Origin: Diplolepis rosae
Lineage: Eukaryota; Arthropoda; Insecta; Hymenoptera; Diplolepididae
Assembly: GCA_030998225.1 (NCBI GenBank)
Contig: JAPYXD010000701.1
Coordinates: forward strand, 15,546,501-15,610,500
DNA: 64,000 bases
Reading direction: 5' to 3'
The notes beneath the pieces were generated by a model, which was not told the DNA's origin, did no database searches, and worked only from the letters and a program-made list of their open reading frames with translations. Positions within the stretch are counted from its first letter, which is position 1. Each line of letters starts with the position of its first letter. A program made the translations under genes and the position numbers. Of this stretch, positions 10,778-21,085 are shown piece by piece.

Positions 10778-11833
10778 CCAGGGGTGCTAATTGAAATTTA
10801 CCGGCTTTACTCATAGATGTCGCTAGAGATATGTATACATTTCTATGATTTGACATCTATGTCATATTTTTTTATAGTCAATAACCTTCAAAAATACACA
10901 ATTACATTCTGCCAAAATAATAGCATCATAGTTGTTTACCTCAGTGAATATGTCGAGTTTCGTTCCAAGTAAATCGCATTTGCGGCATTCGTTGCTTTTC
11001 TTATTTAATCAAAAGAAAAAAGCAGTTGAAGCTCATCGACTGCTGGTAGAAACTCATGGTGAACATGCTCCAGTGATTAGAACATGTGAGACATGGTTTC
11101 ATTAATTTAAAAGTGGAGATTTCGATTTAACAGACAATGAACATCCTGGTGCAGCGAAAAAGTTTGAAGACGAGGAATTGCAGGCGTTATTGGATGAAGA
11201 CCCAACCCAATCGCAACAAAAATTGCCACAAACACTAAATGTGACCCGAAGAGCAATTTGCCAACATTTAAAAGCCATGGGAAAAATCCGAAAGTATGGA
11301 AAATGGGTACCACACCAACTGAACGATAGACAAATGGAAAATCGAAAAACCATTTGTGAAATGCTGCTTCAACGGTTCGAAAGGAAATCTTTTCTGCATC
11401 GAATTGTCACGGGGGACGAAAAATGGATTTATTTCGAGAACCCGAAGCGGAAAAAATCATGGCTTTCACCTGGTGAGGTCAGCCCATCGACTCCAAGGCC
11501 AAATCGCTTTGGCCATAAGACAATGCTCTGTGTTTGGTGGGACCAGTGTGGTGTGGTGTACTTCGAGTTATTAAAACCTGGTGAGACGGTGAATATACTC
11601 ACTCGCAGAACAGCGCTTCGCCAATTTTGAAGAAGTCGAAAAATGGCTCGTCGAATGGTTTGCCTTGAAAGGGAACAAGTTTTTTTGGAATGGTATCCAC
11701 GATTTGCCTGAAAGATGGGCAAAATGTGTAGAATCCAATTGTCAATACTTTGAATAAATTTTTTTGAGATTCCCTTGAGAATTAAGTGTTTTCTTTATTG
11801 AAAAAACCGGCAAACTTCAACTAACACCCCTGG
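10778..11833 (+). mobile_element. Mos1-like mariner, 1056 bp, clean TIRs and TA duplication
   Basis: The left terminus CCAGGGGTGCTAATTGAAAT matches the reverse complement of the right terminus (CCAGGGGTGTTAGTTGAAGT) over about 28 bp. TA flanks both ends (10776-10777, 11834-11835). It interrupts the R1-like relic, so it is younger. Its internal deletion of roughly 250 bp makes it non-autonomous. Confidence 0.93.
10950..11757 (+). pseudogene. Mariner transposase (Mos1/mauritiana-like), internally deleted
   Basis: The frame starts MSSFVPSKSHLRHSL, as in Mos1-group transposases, and has an in-frame TAA within the first HTH (TWFH*FKSGDFD). It then runs open through ELQALLDEDPTQSQQKLPQ, RRAICQHLKAMGKI and the WVPHQL linker to the first catalytic motif VTGDEKW (intact D) and MLCVWWDQCGVVYFELLKPG. 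Right after ETVN the sequence jumps to LAEQRFANFEEVEKW in another frame and ends ERWAKCVESNCQYFE with a stop. The second and third catalytic aspartates (HDNAPxH and YSPDLAPSDY blocks) lie in the deleted part. Confidence 0.9.
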
Positions 11834-11835
11834 TA

Positions 11836-12134
11836 GGTCCTTCTTGTCCTCCAAAAAGGAGTGGTGTCCCGACCTTCCAAAAGGCGCTCAACCAGGCTGT
11901 AGGGAGAAGGGCGGGGGTGAAGGCCCTGGTTATCAGGAGGTACCTCGAAATCAGGGACCTCAACGAAACGGTGACCAAAGAGGAGGTCGTCACTTTTCTT
12001 TGTGGATCACTGGGCAGGTCCGTCCTTGAAGACCCCTGCAGGCTTCTCAATTGTTTCGGCGGGGTAAGGACTGCATTGGTCCTTATTGTATGGAGTTTAG
12101 TATTGAGAAATGGAGTTTGCAAAAAGTGAAGGCA
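11836..12134 (+). pseudogene. R1-clade ORF1 fragment, out of order
   Basis: One frame reads ALVIRRYLEIRDLNETVTKE, then EVVTFLC, resembling the (L)EVRDLDEVTTKEEV segment that precedes the zinc-knuckle in R1-type ORF1. In a normal element this lies upstream of the piece at 10003-10440, but here it lies downstream of the ORF2 endonuclease fragment. This implies rearrangement or two overlapping copies. Confidence 0.55.
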
Positions 12135-12650
12135 GTGGTAACAAAAGGAAATGCACCTTCTGGAACAAAGGCGGCTCAGAAAAGACAGACTCCGAGAATA
12201 TCTCGAGAAAACAAATCTCATTGACGAGCTTGGTTTGGTAATGTCTGCTGAGTCAATGGAGTGTTGAGGACACATGCGTCTCAAGAGCTCTGTGGACTTT
12301 TGGAACGACGAGTTGTCTAGCCTGCGCTGCGAATGCCTTGTAGTAAGACGGAGTTACACCCGTTCCAAGTGTGATCCCGTGCTGCATAAGGCATGGAAGA
12401 ACGCCAAGGTAGATCTGAAGAAAGAATCCAAGAAGAGCTGATTTCAGTGCTGGATGCACCTGATCAGTAAGATTGAAAAGGATCCATGGAGTCTAGCATT
12501 CAAAATAATCACCAGAAAAAAAAGCCACCGGCCTAGACAATCCCGATCGGGTCAGGCATATCGTGCAAAGCCTGTTCCCGCGTGTGGAATAATTCCCACG
12601 AGAGATCCTGAATACCTGCATAGTCAGGTACGCGGAACTCTCCACTCTTG
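12135..12650 (+). pseudogene. R1-clade ORF2 linker between endonuclease and RT
   Basis: Across frames the translation gives DFWNDELSSLRCECLVVRRS, then YTRSKCDPVLHKAWKNAKVD, then IEKDPWSLAFKII. This is the W.....L...R....R..YTR......K.A.K......I.....CW..L......DPWGLAFK segment typical of R1 and related arthropod non-LTR elements. Several frameshifts and stops are present. Confidence 0.75.
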
Positions 12651-12990
12651 AGAAACTAAATAGAGGGGGTCAAAGATTCAAAGCCAATACGGCATCGGGA
12701 ATCGAGGGTGTATGAAAGGAGATCTTTGAATAGGTGATCAAAGTATATCCCGAGATCCTTCTGGAAGCAAACAATGGAGAAGGTGCTAGAGGAATTGATT
12801 CTGCAAAGACTTCAATGTAATATGCAAGGCGAACACACTATCGAAGAAATAGTTCAGATTTTGGAAAGGCAGTTCCACAGTTGATGCTATCCTGACAGTG
12901 GTGGACAGAGCCACGGAAGCAAAAAGAGGAACTGATAAGCGTGAAGGATTCTGCGCGTTGATCATCATTGAGAGGTATTACGCGGAGAAT
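12651..12990 (+). pseudogene. R1-clade reverse transcriptase fragment
   Basis: Pieces of the RT N-terminal part are visible in changing frames: VIKVYPEILLEA, then LILQRLQ, then SSTVDAILTVVDRATEAKRG and EGFCALII. These correspond to RT segments that lead up to the first catalytic aspartate region; the YADD box was not found. The RT is truncated, with the sequence passing quickly to the 3' tail. Confidence 0.72.
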
Positions 12991-13215
12991 AATCTCAGCA
13001 TATCGAACTGTTTCGACGAGCTTGGTGCTGGTTCTGGCGAGCGTGCCGTCAATAGTCGCAGAAAGTAAGAAACGAGACACAACTCCAAAGTAATGCGGAA
13101 GCGGTTCTAGGGTAGTGCTCCGGGAGAGCGCAGGTGGGTTTAGTGAGTACTGCCTCGGTGAAGTCCCACACTTAGTGTGTAATTGCATTCTTACCTTTTC
13201 TACAATAAAAGGACA
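12991..13215 (+). other. Probable 3' tail of the R1-like element
   Basis: The GC-richer composition continues until about 13215, where the AT-rich background resumes. The final portion contains CGGGAGAGCGCAGGTGGG and GTGAAGTCCCACAC, and an ACACACACAC tract. Assignment rests on position only. Confidence 0.4.
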
Positions 13216-13544
13216 CACACACAAATACTCACACTTATGTACTTCAAAAAGCTTTATAAGTTTTAAACTTTTAATTACCGATATTAGCTCAACTGCAACG
13301 TGGATAGATTTATGGTATTTTAGAATAATAACTCGAAAAATAAAGTAATTAACAATTGATTGCTTCTATGTTAACGCTGTTAAATTTTAAACTTTTTGAT
13401 ATTAAAGTTGCTGAAATTCATTTCATCATATAAAAAAGGTCACATACTTTTTTATGATTACCTGAAAAATTAATAAATAGTTAAACTGTAAAATCCATCC
13501 AACTTTTTTCTCGCTTTTGTTTTTTTAGTTATCTACTTTTAACG
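13216..13544. other. AT-rich stretch without recognised features
   Basis: Nothing recognisable besides short chance ORFs. Confidence 0.45.
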
Positions 13545-13715
13545 AACAAGATTTGATAAATGCAAAAGGCAAAAGCTACTAAGAACTTAATTAGTTTTAG
13601 TAAGATAGTGTGGTTTAAACAGCTGATTTGTTATATATATGTATATATATATATATAAACCAACCACGCCATCTTATTTAAATTAATCAAATTTATAAGA
13701 GCTTTTACTAAAAAT
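13545..13715. mobile_element. Decayed relative of the 8059-8300 foldback MITE
   Basis: It carries AAAAGCTACTAAGAACTTAA on the left and AAGAGCTTTTACTAAAA on the right in inverted orientation, with TAGTGTGG and CCACGCCATC inside. The centre holds a short TA-dinucleotide tract. Confidence 0.6.
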
Positions 13716-13752
13716 CTCGGAAATTTATTGAAATGCTTTAACCTGAAGTACT

Positions 13753-14062
13753 CAAGGAGATTCGACCATGGCTAGGAAGCCCTTGGAAAATTTAATTAAT
13801 TACCACACTTATTTGATTTTCAAAATTTCCGACTAACCGCTAGAAAAAAAAATTGATTAAAAAATCTAAGATGGTAGAGTTTTCTAAAATTTTTTAAAAA
13901 TTGTTGTGTTAAAATATACATTTTTTATATTTTTAATTCTGGCCCCGATTAAATGAAGATTTTTTTCTCAGGATGTGTATTAAATAAGAGCTGGAACAGT
14001 TATTGAAGTGGTACTTAATGAAATTTTCCAATGGCTTCCTAGCTCCGGTCGACCCTCCTTAA
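13753..14062. mobile_element. ~310-bp foldback element
   Basis: The left arm CGACCATGGCTAGGAAGCCC (from about 13763), continuing with TTGGAAAATTT and TAATTACCAC, matches the reverse complement of the right arm 14008-14062 with scattered mismatches. The loop is AT-rich and non-coding. No clear target duplication. Confidence 0.68.
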
Positions 14063-14130
14063 AATTGCAAAAAGTGACTTTAAGAAAAAATTGGCTTTAC
14101 CTAGTTGTCATTCGCAGTGACCTAAATATA

Positions 14131-15038
14131 TATTCTGTCAAAAAAGTATCGCGAATTGACTATTCAAAAAGCCCGCTTCAAGAGATTGTCAAAAACCTTT
14201 TTGACGCTAAGTTGACACCACTGTCCTCTATACTGACGTGAAGTTCGAGCGCGATCTGCCGTTTAGTTTGTTCACAGTGCTCGATTTTGTCAGTTTATCT
14301 CAAGTGTGTTTCGCGATTTTCCCAATGGATAAGAATATCGAACAAAGAATTTGTCTCAAATTTTGCATTGCAAATGGAATTTCGTGTGCGGAAACGCTGA
14401 AAGTGTTACAGAAGGCTTACGGTACATCGACTTTATCAAAAACACGTGCATAGGAGTGGTACAGTGCATTCAAAAGCGGTGGAGAAATGGCGATCTGGTC
14501 AGCCATCAACGTCTTCAACTGAAGTTAACAACGCTAAAGTAAAGGGAATGCCTGAAAATCGTCATTTAAGTTTAAGAGAGATAGCCGCTAAACTTTCTGT
14601 GTCTCACAAATCAATTCGTGCAATTTTGAACGATTGTTTGGGCAAGAAACGCGTTGCTGCTCGACTAGTTCCGAAAGACCATCTCACAAGGCTATCATTG
14701 TGAACGAATTTCTGGCCAAAAACTCAACGAATATCATTGAACAACCACAGTATTCACCCGATATGGCTCCGGCCGACATTTTTCTCTTTCCAAAACTCAA
14801 ATTACCTCTTCAAGCCATCTGTTTTCAGTCGATAGAAGACATAAAAGAGAATCCGCGACGAGAACTGAAGTCGATTCCGGAAAATGCGTTTAAAAAATGT
14901 TTTGGTGCTTGGATTATTCGTTGGCATAAGTGTATTATTTCGGGAGGGGCCTACTTTGCAGGTGATAAAATAAATTTGGATGAATAATAAATATTTTGTG
15001 TTTTATTGACCATTTCCCGGTACTTTTTTGACAGAATG
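14131..15038 (+). mobile_element. Mariner deletion derivative, 908 bp
   Basis: Both termini contain ATTCTGTCAAAAAAGTA in inverted orientation, with TA flanking (14129-14130, 15039-15040). Full-length relatives are about 1.3 kb. Confidence 0.85.
14325..14987 (+). pseudogene. Mariner transposase with central deletion
   Basis: Starts MDKNIEQRICLKFCIANGIS, runs through the first HTH region with small frameshifts near 14450-14480, then PENRHLSLREIAAKLSVSHK and KKRVAARLVPKD. It then jumps to VNEFLAKNSTNIIEQPQYSP, with third-aspartate block SPDMAPADIFLFPKLK, and ends HKCIISGGAYFAGDKINLDE. The first catalytic block and the HHDNAPSH block are deleted. The family is the DD34D group often seen fused or annotated as SETMAR-like proteins. 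Confidence 0.85.
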
Positions 15039-15148
15039 TACATATTCTCATTTACAATGATATCGAGTCAGCAAATAACCCTACAACTAAATTTTCTTAG
15101 AGTTTGTACTTTTGAAAGAGGATTATGAAAAAATAATATTAAATACTA

Positions 15149-16014
15149 CTGTGGGCAAAAACTAAGGTGAATTTTTAATTTAAACTTCGCGGGCTAACCG
15201 ATTCGGGAAAACTTTTTTATTTTTATGTTGGTCCTACTGTTACTGACATCTGTGCCAAATTTCATGTCAATGTCATCATTTGTTACATAGTTACGCTTGT
15301 GTTTTCTAAACGACTAAAAGTGATTTTTTCGATTTTTGCAATGTCTGAATTTGTTGAGCAAAGAAGTGCCATTAAATTTTGTTTGCGGAATGAAATTTTA
15401 GTTACGGAAACGTTCAGAATGTTGCAGAAGGCCTTCGGTCACTGGAACATGTCGATGACTTGAAACGCCCCGGACGACCATCAACATCAACTGACGAGCA
15501 ACACGTCAATCAAATCCAAGAATTAGTGCACAAAAATCGTCGATTGACAATTAGAGACATTGCTGACACTATTCGCATTTGAAGAGGATTACTCAACACC
15601 GCTTCAAAAGATATTTTGGGCAGACAACTCGTGGTTTTTGCATCACGATAATGCGTCGTCTCACACTGCACTTGTTCTTCGTAACCATTTCGCCAAAAAC
15701 TCAACGCGTATCGTTCCACAACCACCATATTCGCCTGATTTGGCTCCGTGTCACTTCTGGCTATTCCCCAAACTCAAAAGACCACTCCGTGGACACTGTT
15801 TTGACACGATTGAAGAGATACAAGCCGAATCGAAGAAGGCTTTGAAGGCAATTCCGGAAATCGGATTTACCAAGTGTTTCGACGATTGGAAAAAATGTTG
15901 GCATAAGTGCATTATATCGGGAGGGGATTACTTTGAAGGTGATGAAATTGATTTGGAACAATAAATAAAGATTTTTCATTTTATAACAAAATTCACCTTA
16001 GTTTTTGCCCACAG
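15149..16014 (+). mobile_element. Mariner deletion derivative, 866 bp
   Basis: Both ends carry CTGTGGGCAAAAACTAAGG in inverted orientation; TA duplicates flank (15147-15148, 16015-16016). It lies about 110 bp from the preceding mariner but has unrelated TIRs, so it belongs to another family. Confidence 0.9.
15341..15964 (+). pseudogene. Mariner transposase with central deletion
   Basis: Starts MSEFVEQRSAIKFCLRNEIL; the first HTH is shortened (KAFGH joined to LKRPGRPSTSTDEQHVNQIQ). The second HTH breaks off at LTIRDIADTI, and after a frameshift the frame resumes as NSWFLHHDNASSHTALVLRN, keeping the second and third catalytic aspartates (YSPDLAPCHFWLFPKLK) and ending GGDYFEGDEIDLEQ. The first catalytic block is lost. 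Confidence 0.86.
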
Positions 16015-16262
16015 TAGTATACAAATTCTAAATACATTTTATGGATCGTTAAAAAAATGTTGTATTGATGTTCCAAACACTTTCAAGCATTTTTTTTATT
16101 TGGCATAATTACATCATAATAGTTTCAAGTGGTATTCTAAAATTTTAAGTAAATGGAAAGAAAATGGAAAACCAAAACATACTAATTGTACGAGGCTAGT
16201 CCCAAAAGTATCCGACCTAGCAAAGAACACCCAAAAAATTTGAAAGAAAATACCTCTATTTT

Positions 16263-17283
16263 TCAACGTAGTCTCCTTGTAGCTCGGCTTTTCCAGCGAT
16301 CTTTAATAGCTTCAATACCCTCTTTATAGTGAGAATCGTCGAGCTCTTTGAAATAGTCATTAACCGTAGACTCCACCTCTTCATTGATAATCAATCTTTG
16401 AACACCGAGTCATTTTTTCAACATTGGAGAGAGAAAATAATCAGAGGGGGCTAAATTTGGCGAATAGGGTGCGCGAGGAGGCAATTTGAGCATAAACTCA
16501 TTGATTTTAGTCATCGGGATAACGGATGAATGAACTGGTTCATTGTCTTGATGAAACAACACTCTCATTTGGCCAAATGCAGTCGTTTTTTCGTGATTTC
16601 ATCACTCAAACGCTGTACAAAGTTTGCATAATACTCGCCATTCATCCATGGTTATGAATTGACGCAAAAATTGACTTTATTGTTGTGAAACATAGACAAA
16701 CACTCGATTGAAACATTCTCACGACGCTGTTTTTGTTTTATTGTGAGCAAACGCGGCACCCATCTAGCGCACAGCTTTCTTATGTCCAAATTTTTAGTCA
16801 ATATGCGATGTACAGCACTTTGTGAAATGCCTATTATGTCTGCAGGTTCGCGAACTTTTATTCGACGGTCATACAATACCATTTTGTGGATTTTCTTCAC
16901 CATTTCTGTCGTAGTCACCTCATTTGGTCGACCACTGCGATGTTCGTATTGGCAGCTCGTACGACCTCGTTTAAACTTTGCCACCCAAAACAGTGATCCC
17001 AGAATGCGTAAGATTTTTGCTCCCACCATGCATCCCACCAGCTCATTGCGTCTTCCTCATTCAACCAACTTCGTGCAGTAGAGCGAGGAAGAAACCATGA
17101 GCTGGTGGGATCCATGGTGGGAGCAAAAATCTTACGCATTCTGGGATCACTGACCCAATACTTTATTGTTGTAAAGGAGGGAGTAGACTTCCCCAGAGTA
17201 CAATCTAGCTCGGCTTTGATATTGGTTCGACAGACCATTCAAATGAAAGTATTGTATCACATAACGATGACCAATTTTTCCAT
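16263..17283 (-). pseudogene. Cecropia-like mariner transposase, interrupted and deleted
   Basis: Minus-strand frames read MEKLVIVM, stop, MVCRTNIKAELDCT and SFTTIKYW, then the hairpin, then AKFKRGRTSCQYEHRSGRPN, ADIIGISQSAVHRILTKNLD, RKLCARWVPRLLTIKQKQRR. After SMFHNNKVNFCVNS it jumps to GEYYANFVQRLSDEI, keeping VLFHQDNEPVHSS and YSPNLAPSDYFL (Asp to Asn in the third block) and ending near RWKSRATRRLR. The first catalytic block is deleted. Confidence 0.87.
16991..17152. mobile_element. 162-bp hairpin MITE, hAT type (copy B)
   Basis: Same length and same 14-nt ends (CAGTGATCCCAGAA) as 995-1156. It is flanked by 8-bp duplications ACCCAAAA and ACCCAATA, one mismatch apart. The uninterrupted homologous mariner site at 46911-46920 confirms the insertion. 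Arms pair almost perfectly for about 58 bases. The loop region CTTCCTCATTCAACCAACTT is shared with copy A, but bases 15-30 of the arm are unrelated between copies. Confidence 0.9.
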
Positions 17284-17459
17284 GTTTACAAATTCACTGA
17301 GAGCGTTCACTATTGATAACTGTCAAACAAATGCTAAACAACGTAGCGTCTTAAGCTTTTTAAGCTTTATAAGATTGGTAATTTCGACCATAATAATTTT
17401 TTTCAAACAACAACCGTCATCTATACGCCAGGTCGGGTACTTCTGGGAGTACCCTCGTA

Positions 17460-19288
17460 TATAGGAAGAGAAATGGATAAGAACGATTGTGCGATCTTAC
17501 GTTGAATTTTCCAAAAGAGAAAAGCATAGAATGTATCAATAGGACCGTAAAGTATATATTTTAATTAAAGAAATTCTCGGTTGTGTTGTGAGTGAAAGAA
17601 AGCAATCCCCATAGAAAAAAGCTTCGTTAGAATACAATCCCCGCCTGGTTTTGTCACGAATCACGAAACGCTAGACACTTTACCTCTAAAATTAAAATAA
17701 TAACAGGTGATAGGGGATCATAGCGGGTGCTTTTATCGTAACGGTAAATGAGACTTGCTCTAAGATAAGAATCAACAGGATTAAAGCTTGAGCATGCCTA
17801 CGCCATTTTCAGGCAGTTGATGTGAGTCCTTGTAATTTACGGCTATGTGCATTGGGTAGACTGTTAACGAAGGGTTGCTCTCTAATCTCAAAAGAACGAA
17901 CCGTCTTGTTAATTATTTTTTTAAGTATCCTCTACCTACCTTTTTATAACGATATTTACTTAGAAACTAAAAATATAATATGTTGTCATTATTTTGTTCA
18001 AGAAAATACTATTTGCAGTTTCAAAACCAAAAAAAGGAAATTATACAGTTTCAATTTCCCGCCGATATTTCAAAAGTTTTTTATCAAGGGGTGACGTCAT
18101 CAATTCAAATTGAAGAGTTTGATTTGTTTTAAAAGTACGATTAACCCACATAAGTAGGTTTTGAAAATGTTAAAAATTATTTTATTGGAAAATTTTAATT
18201 AGAAAAATTAATAAAAACAATTTTTAAGAGTTACTAATGACGGATTTTTTTATAAGGAAGATCAACTTGACATTTATGACATGTTCAAATAGTTTTCTAA
18301 CCGTGGGAAAAGAACCAGCCTCTAGGGTGCAACTTAGATTAGGTGGAAGAGGTTCATCCACCAGCTTGAGGTTGGATATAAGCAAAAAGAGTACAACATT
18401 TTTTTGTCCAATTTGCTGATGCATTTTTATGATGAATGAGCTGATCTTTTGAGACGATTTTATGCTCACAGGTTTTAAGCTCTTTTAATCACATAGAGTA
18501 ACCACGTCTGATGGTAAGAAACAGATAAGATTATGCGCTGAAAATCCATTATAATAATTACGTATATATATACATTGAGTTTCTTTATGTAGACTTATAT
18601 GATAAACTTCTTGCTTAAGGCTTTTTTTATAATAATTTGAAATACTATAATCACTTCACTTTTTTTATAATTTTAAATAAAACAAACAATTTTGTGCATA
18701 TTTTACATATAAAATATTATTTTGAATCTAGCATCAGTCTTTCAGGCTGGGACCACATTTACACAATATTATGCATTCAGTTTTGTCAGAAGGAGTTTCT
18801 GTTGGCACCAAAAACCTTAAACAAGGCCTTTGTGAACGAATAAATGCGAAATGCGTTTTCCGTCCATAAATATGAACTCAATGTGCAATATTTTGCTTGT
18901 GGGTAAATATTTAGTAAGTCGGCTTATTTCCCTACATTTTTCATTCTGAAATCACAACTATGTACGGTATCATTAAAGAGTGCTCGAAACAGTTGAAATA
19001 TTAAAAAGAAGGCTTTGCCTACATACACTGCTACACGTAAATGAAAAAAGTCTATTCATGGAGTTCAACTTCTTTTCTGATGGTGTCGATCAATGCTCAC
19101 CTTAAAGTTACCGAGTGTGAATTTTATATACACATAAAATTTACAGATATCAGAGGAAATCTCATGTTTTTTTAAATTCCCGAAACGTTTGAAAATTTCA
19201 TTACTTCATTTTCGCCACGGCTTGAAGACGAATTTTTTACAGAATTTTAAAATAGTATATTGTGCAAAGAAAGAAACAAAATTTTTTT
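17460..19288. other. 1.8-kb stretch without recognised features
   Basis: AT-rich with scattered ORFs of 60-90 codons on both strands. A slightly GC-richer patch at 18290-18380 is open on both strands, with no recognisable similarity. Confidence 0.4.
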
Positions 19289-19491
19289 TACTAGCGGTAT
19301 ATAAAGTGGATTTTATTGCCACGTTTGATGAAAACAAATCCATTTTCTGACCCCCAAGTAGAAAAAAAATTGTGTGCAACTAGGGAAAAAAATTTAATTT
19401 TAGTCGTCTGGTTGTTACCCTCGCTTTGCTCGGACATCAAACTTCACAATCGCAAAATAAATGTTTATTCCGTGTCGCACAATATACTATT
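19289..19491. repeat. Dispersed ~200-bp repeat, ACTAGCGG family, copy 2
   Basis: Same block order as 3073-3275 (TACTAGCGGTATATAAAGTG, AACAAATCCATTTTCTGACC, CTCGCTTTGCTCGGACATCA, ending CACAATATACTATT). Confidence 0.7.
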
Positions 19492-19865
19492 CTGAATACG
19501 GAAGGAAGTTATATATTTCCGATTATCTCAAAAACTAACAGAATTAACTAAGTTTTTGATAGGATTCAAAATGTGCGCATTTGAATTACTCATTGGGATT
19601 AAATATATTAGAATTTGAGATGGAATAGAAACCTATCAGAGGTTAAATAAAACTACTGCATGTCGGGCGTATTCCCATTTAATCGCCGGAGGTTCAATTA
19701 TTAAAATAAGCAAGTTGAGGTAGTTGATCCACGAAAATTAGACCTCAGGCAAAAATAGATAATTTTGCTTTCAAGAATAGCAAAATTATTATTGAAGGGC
19801 TATTTTGAAAGAGAAAAGATTAATTTCCATGAAAAAAGTTTGAAATACACAAAAATAATTTTCAA

Positions 19866-19960
19866 GAGCAGTCGACCGGCAATCGAAAGACCTGGGCTCG
19901 AATCCCAGCGCAGTCGAAAGCGTCTTTTTTTCCACAGAAAGATTTTCAAAATTCTTTAAT
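19866..19960 (+). repeat. tRNA-derived SINE-like fragment, copy 1
   Basis: CTGGGCTCGAATCCCAG forms a perfect tRNA T-arm with a B-box match, followed by CGCAGTCGAAAGCGTCTTTT and TTTCCACAGAAAGATTTTC. The same tail follows the T-arm at 52216. No complete cloverleaf or A box is evident, so this is a fragment rather than a tRNA gene. Confidence 0.62.
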
Positions 19961-19971
19961 ATTTAAAAATA

Positions 19972-20565
19972 ATTTTATGTGCCTCAGCCGCGGAAACTCG
20001 TTTTTCCGTTACAGCTGAGAGTAAAGCAATGTTGTATATTCCGTTACAGAGGAATACAATGTAGAAATTGAACTGCGCATGTGCATTATAGTCTTACAGC
20101 GGAACGCAATCTATTTCTTATTCTTCTTCTTCTCACTTCTTCTTCGTACAGCCGAACGCAATCTATTTCTTATTCTTCTTCTTCTCACTTCTTCTTCGTA
20201 CAGCGTTAGCACTGACTACTACACAAGACCGATAAAATCAAAATGGCCGGGACTAGTCGCCAATTTGCGCCCGCTTCGTACAACTAGCGCAGCAAACAAC
20301 TACAATAAGTACTAGATTAGATTCTAATGTACGCATAAAAACTCATATCCGCACCACAGTCACATAAAATAGAATATGTGCCAATGCACACAATTCGGGA
20401 CATTGCGAGACTCGCGACAATGCTCGCAGGACTGATCGCGCCTCGTATTCGTCTCGGCTTTGTCTCGACTATGCCTCACCTACGCCTTGGCTTCGATCTC
20501 CTGCGAGCATTGTCGCTCGTCACGCAATCACCCTCATTGTGTGCCTAGGCACATAATATACTATT
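19972..20565. repeat. TATGTGCCTCAGCCG repeat, copy 1
   Basis: Begins TTATGTGCCTCAGCCGCGGA, contains CTGCGCATGTGCATT, a (TTC)n-rich tract and GCCTAGGCACATAATATACT at the end, so the ends form a 10-bp inverted repeat. It includes an inner inverted pair GCGACAATGCTCGCAGGA (20413) and TCCTGCGAGCATTGTCGC (20500). Copies at 23159-23486 and 38728-39028 are shorter. Confidence 0.72.
20103..20206. repeat. 52-bp tandem duplication
   Basis: Two adjacent copies of a unit starting GAACGCAATCTATTTCTTAT and ending TTCTTCGTACAGC. The other copies of the parent repeat carry a single unit, so the duplication is local. Confidence 0.85.
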
Positions 20566-21085
20566 ATTAATAAATTTTATTTTTGCCCCACATTTTTTTC
20601 TTATCGCTTCTCACCAAATTTTCAGAAATTATGCGATTTTAATAAATTACAAATCACTTTTTCAAGAAAAAGATTCCCTACAACTTAACCATTTCCAATT
20701 TTCAAAAATGAATGAATTGTTATCAATTTCAGCAATTTTTTTATAAAAATTCCGTTTTGGAAAATGTTTTTTTAATGGTTTTAGCCATTAAAGAAGTTAT
20801 TTTTAAAAATCAGAAACGGTGAAGTTCTGGGAAATCTTTTGAAAAAATGTTTCATGATTTATTAGAATCGCATAACTTTTTAAAATTTGGTAAGAAACTA
20901 TAAGAAAAAAAGTTGGGTGAAAAATAAAATTTATTAATAAAATTATTTTTCTGTGTTTCAAATTGTTTTCATGTAAAATAATCTTTTCTCTTTCAAAATA
21001 GCTCTTCAATAATAATATTGCTATTCTTGAAAGCAAAATTATCTATTTTTGCCTGAGGTCTAATTTTTGTGGATGTAAACTACCT

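Larger units (their letters stand above)
16191..17457 (-). mobile_element. Mariner (cecropia-like) carrying a nested hAT hairpin
   Basis: Inverted termini start CGAGGCTAGTCCCAAAAGTA (left) and CGAGGGTACTCCCAGAAGTA (right, other strand), flanked by TA (16189-16190, 17458-17459). A 162-bp hairpin plus its 8-bp duplication is inserted inside. Without it the element is about 1.1 kb. A second, more disrupted copy of the same family lies at 45370-50000. Confidence 0.88.
19715..21084. repeat. Inverted repeat pair ~150 bp, 1.07 kb apart
   Basis: Bases 19715-19863 (containing GACCTCAGGCAAAAATAGAT and TTGCTTTCAAGAATAGCAAA) recur in inverted orientation at about 20932-21084. The enclosed DNA holds a tRNA-derived fragment and the repeat at 19972-20565. 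This may be a foldback element that later received insertions, or two inverted copies of one repeat. Confidence 0.7.

Noticed and set aside
12838..13224. 128-codon minus-strand ORF
   Set aside because: It is antisense to the recognisable reverse-transcriptase fragment on the plus strand.
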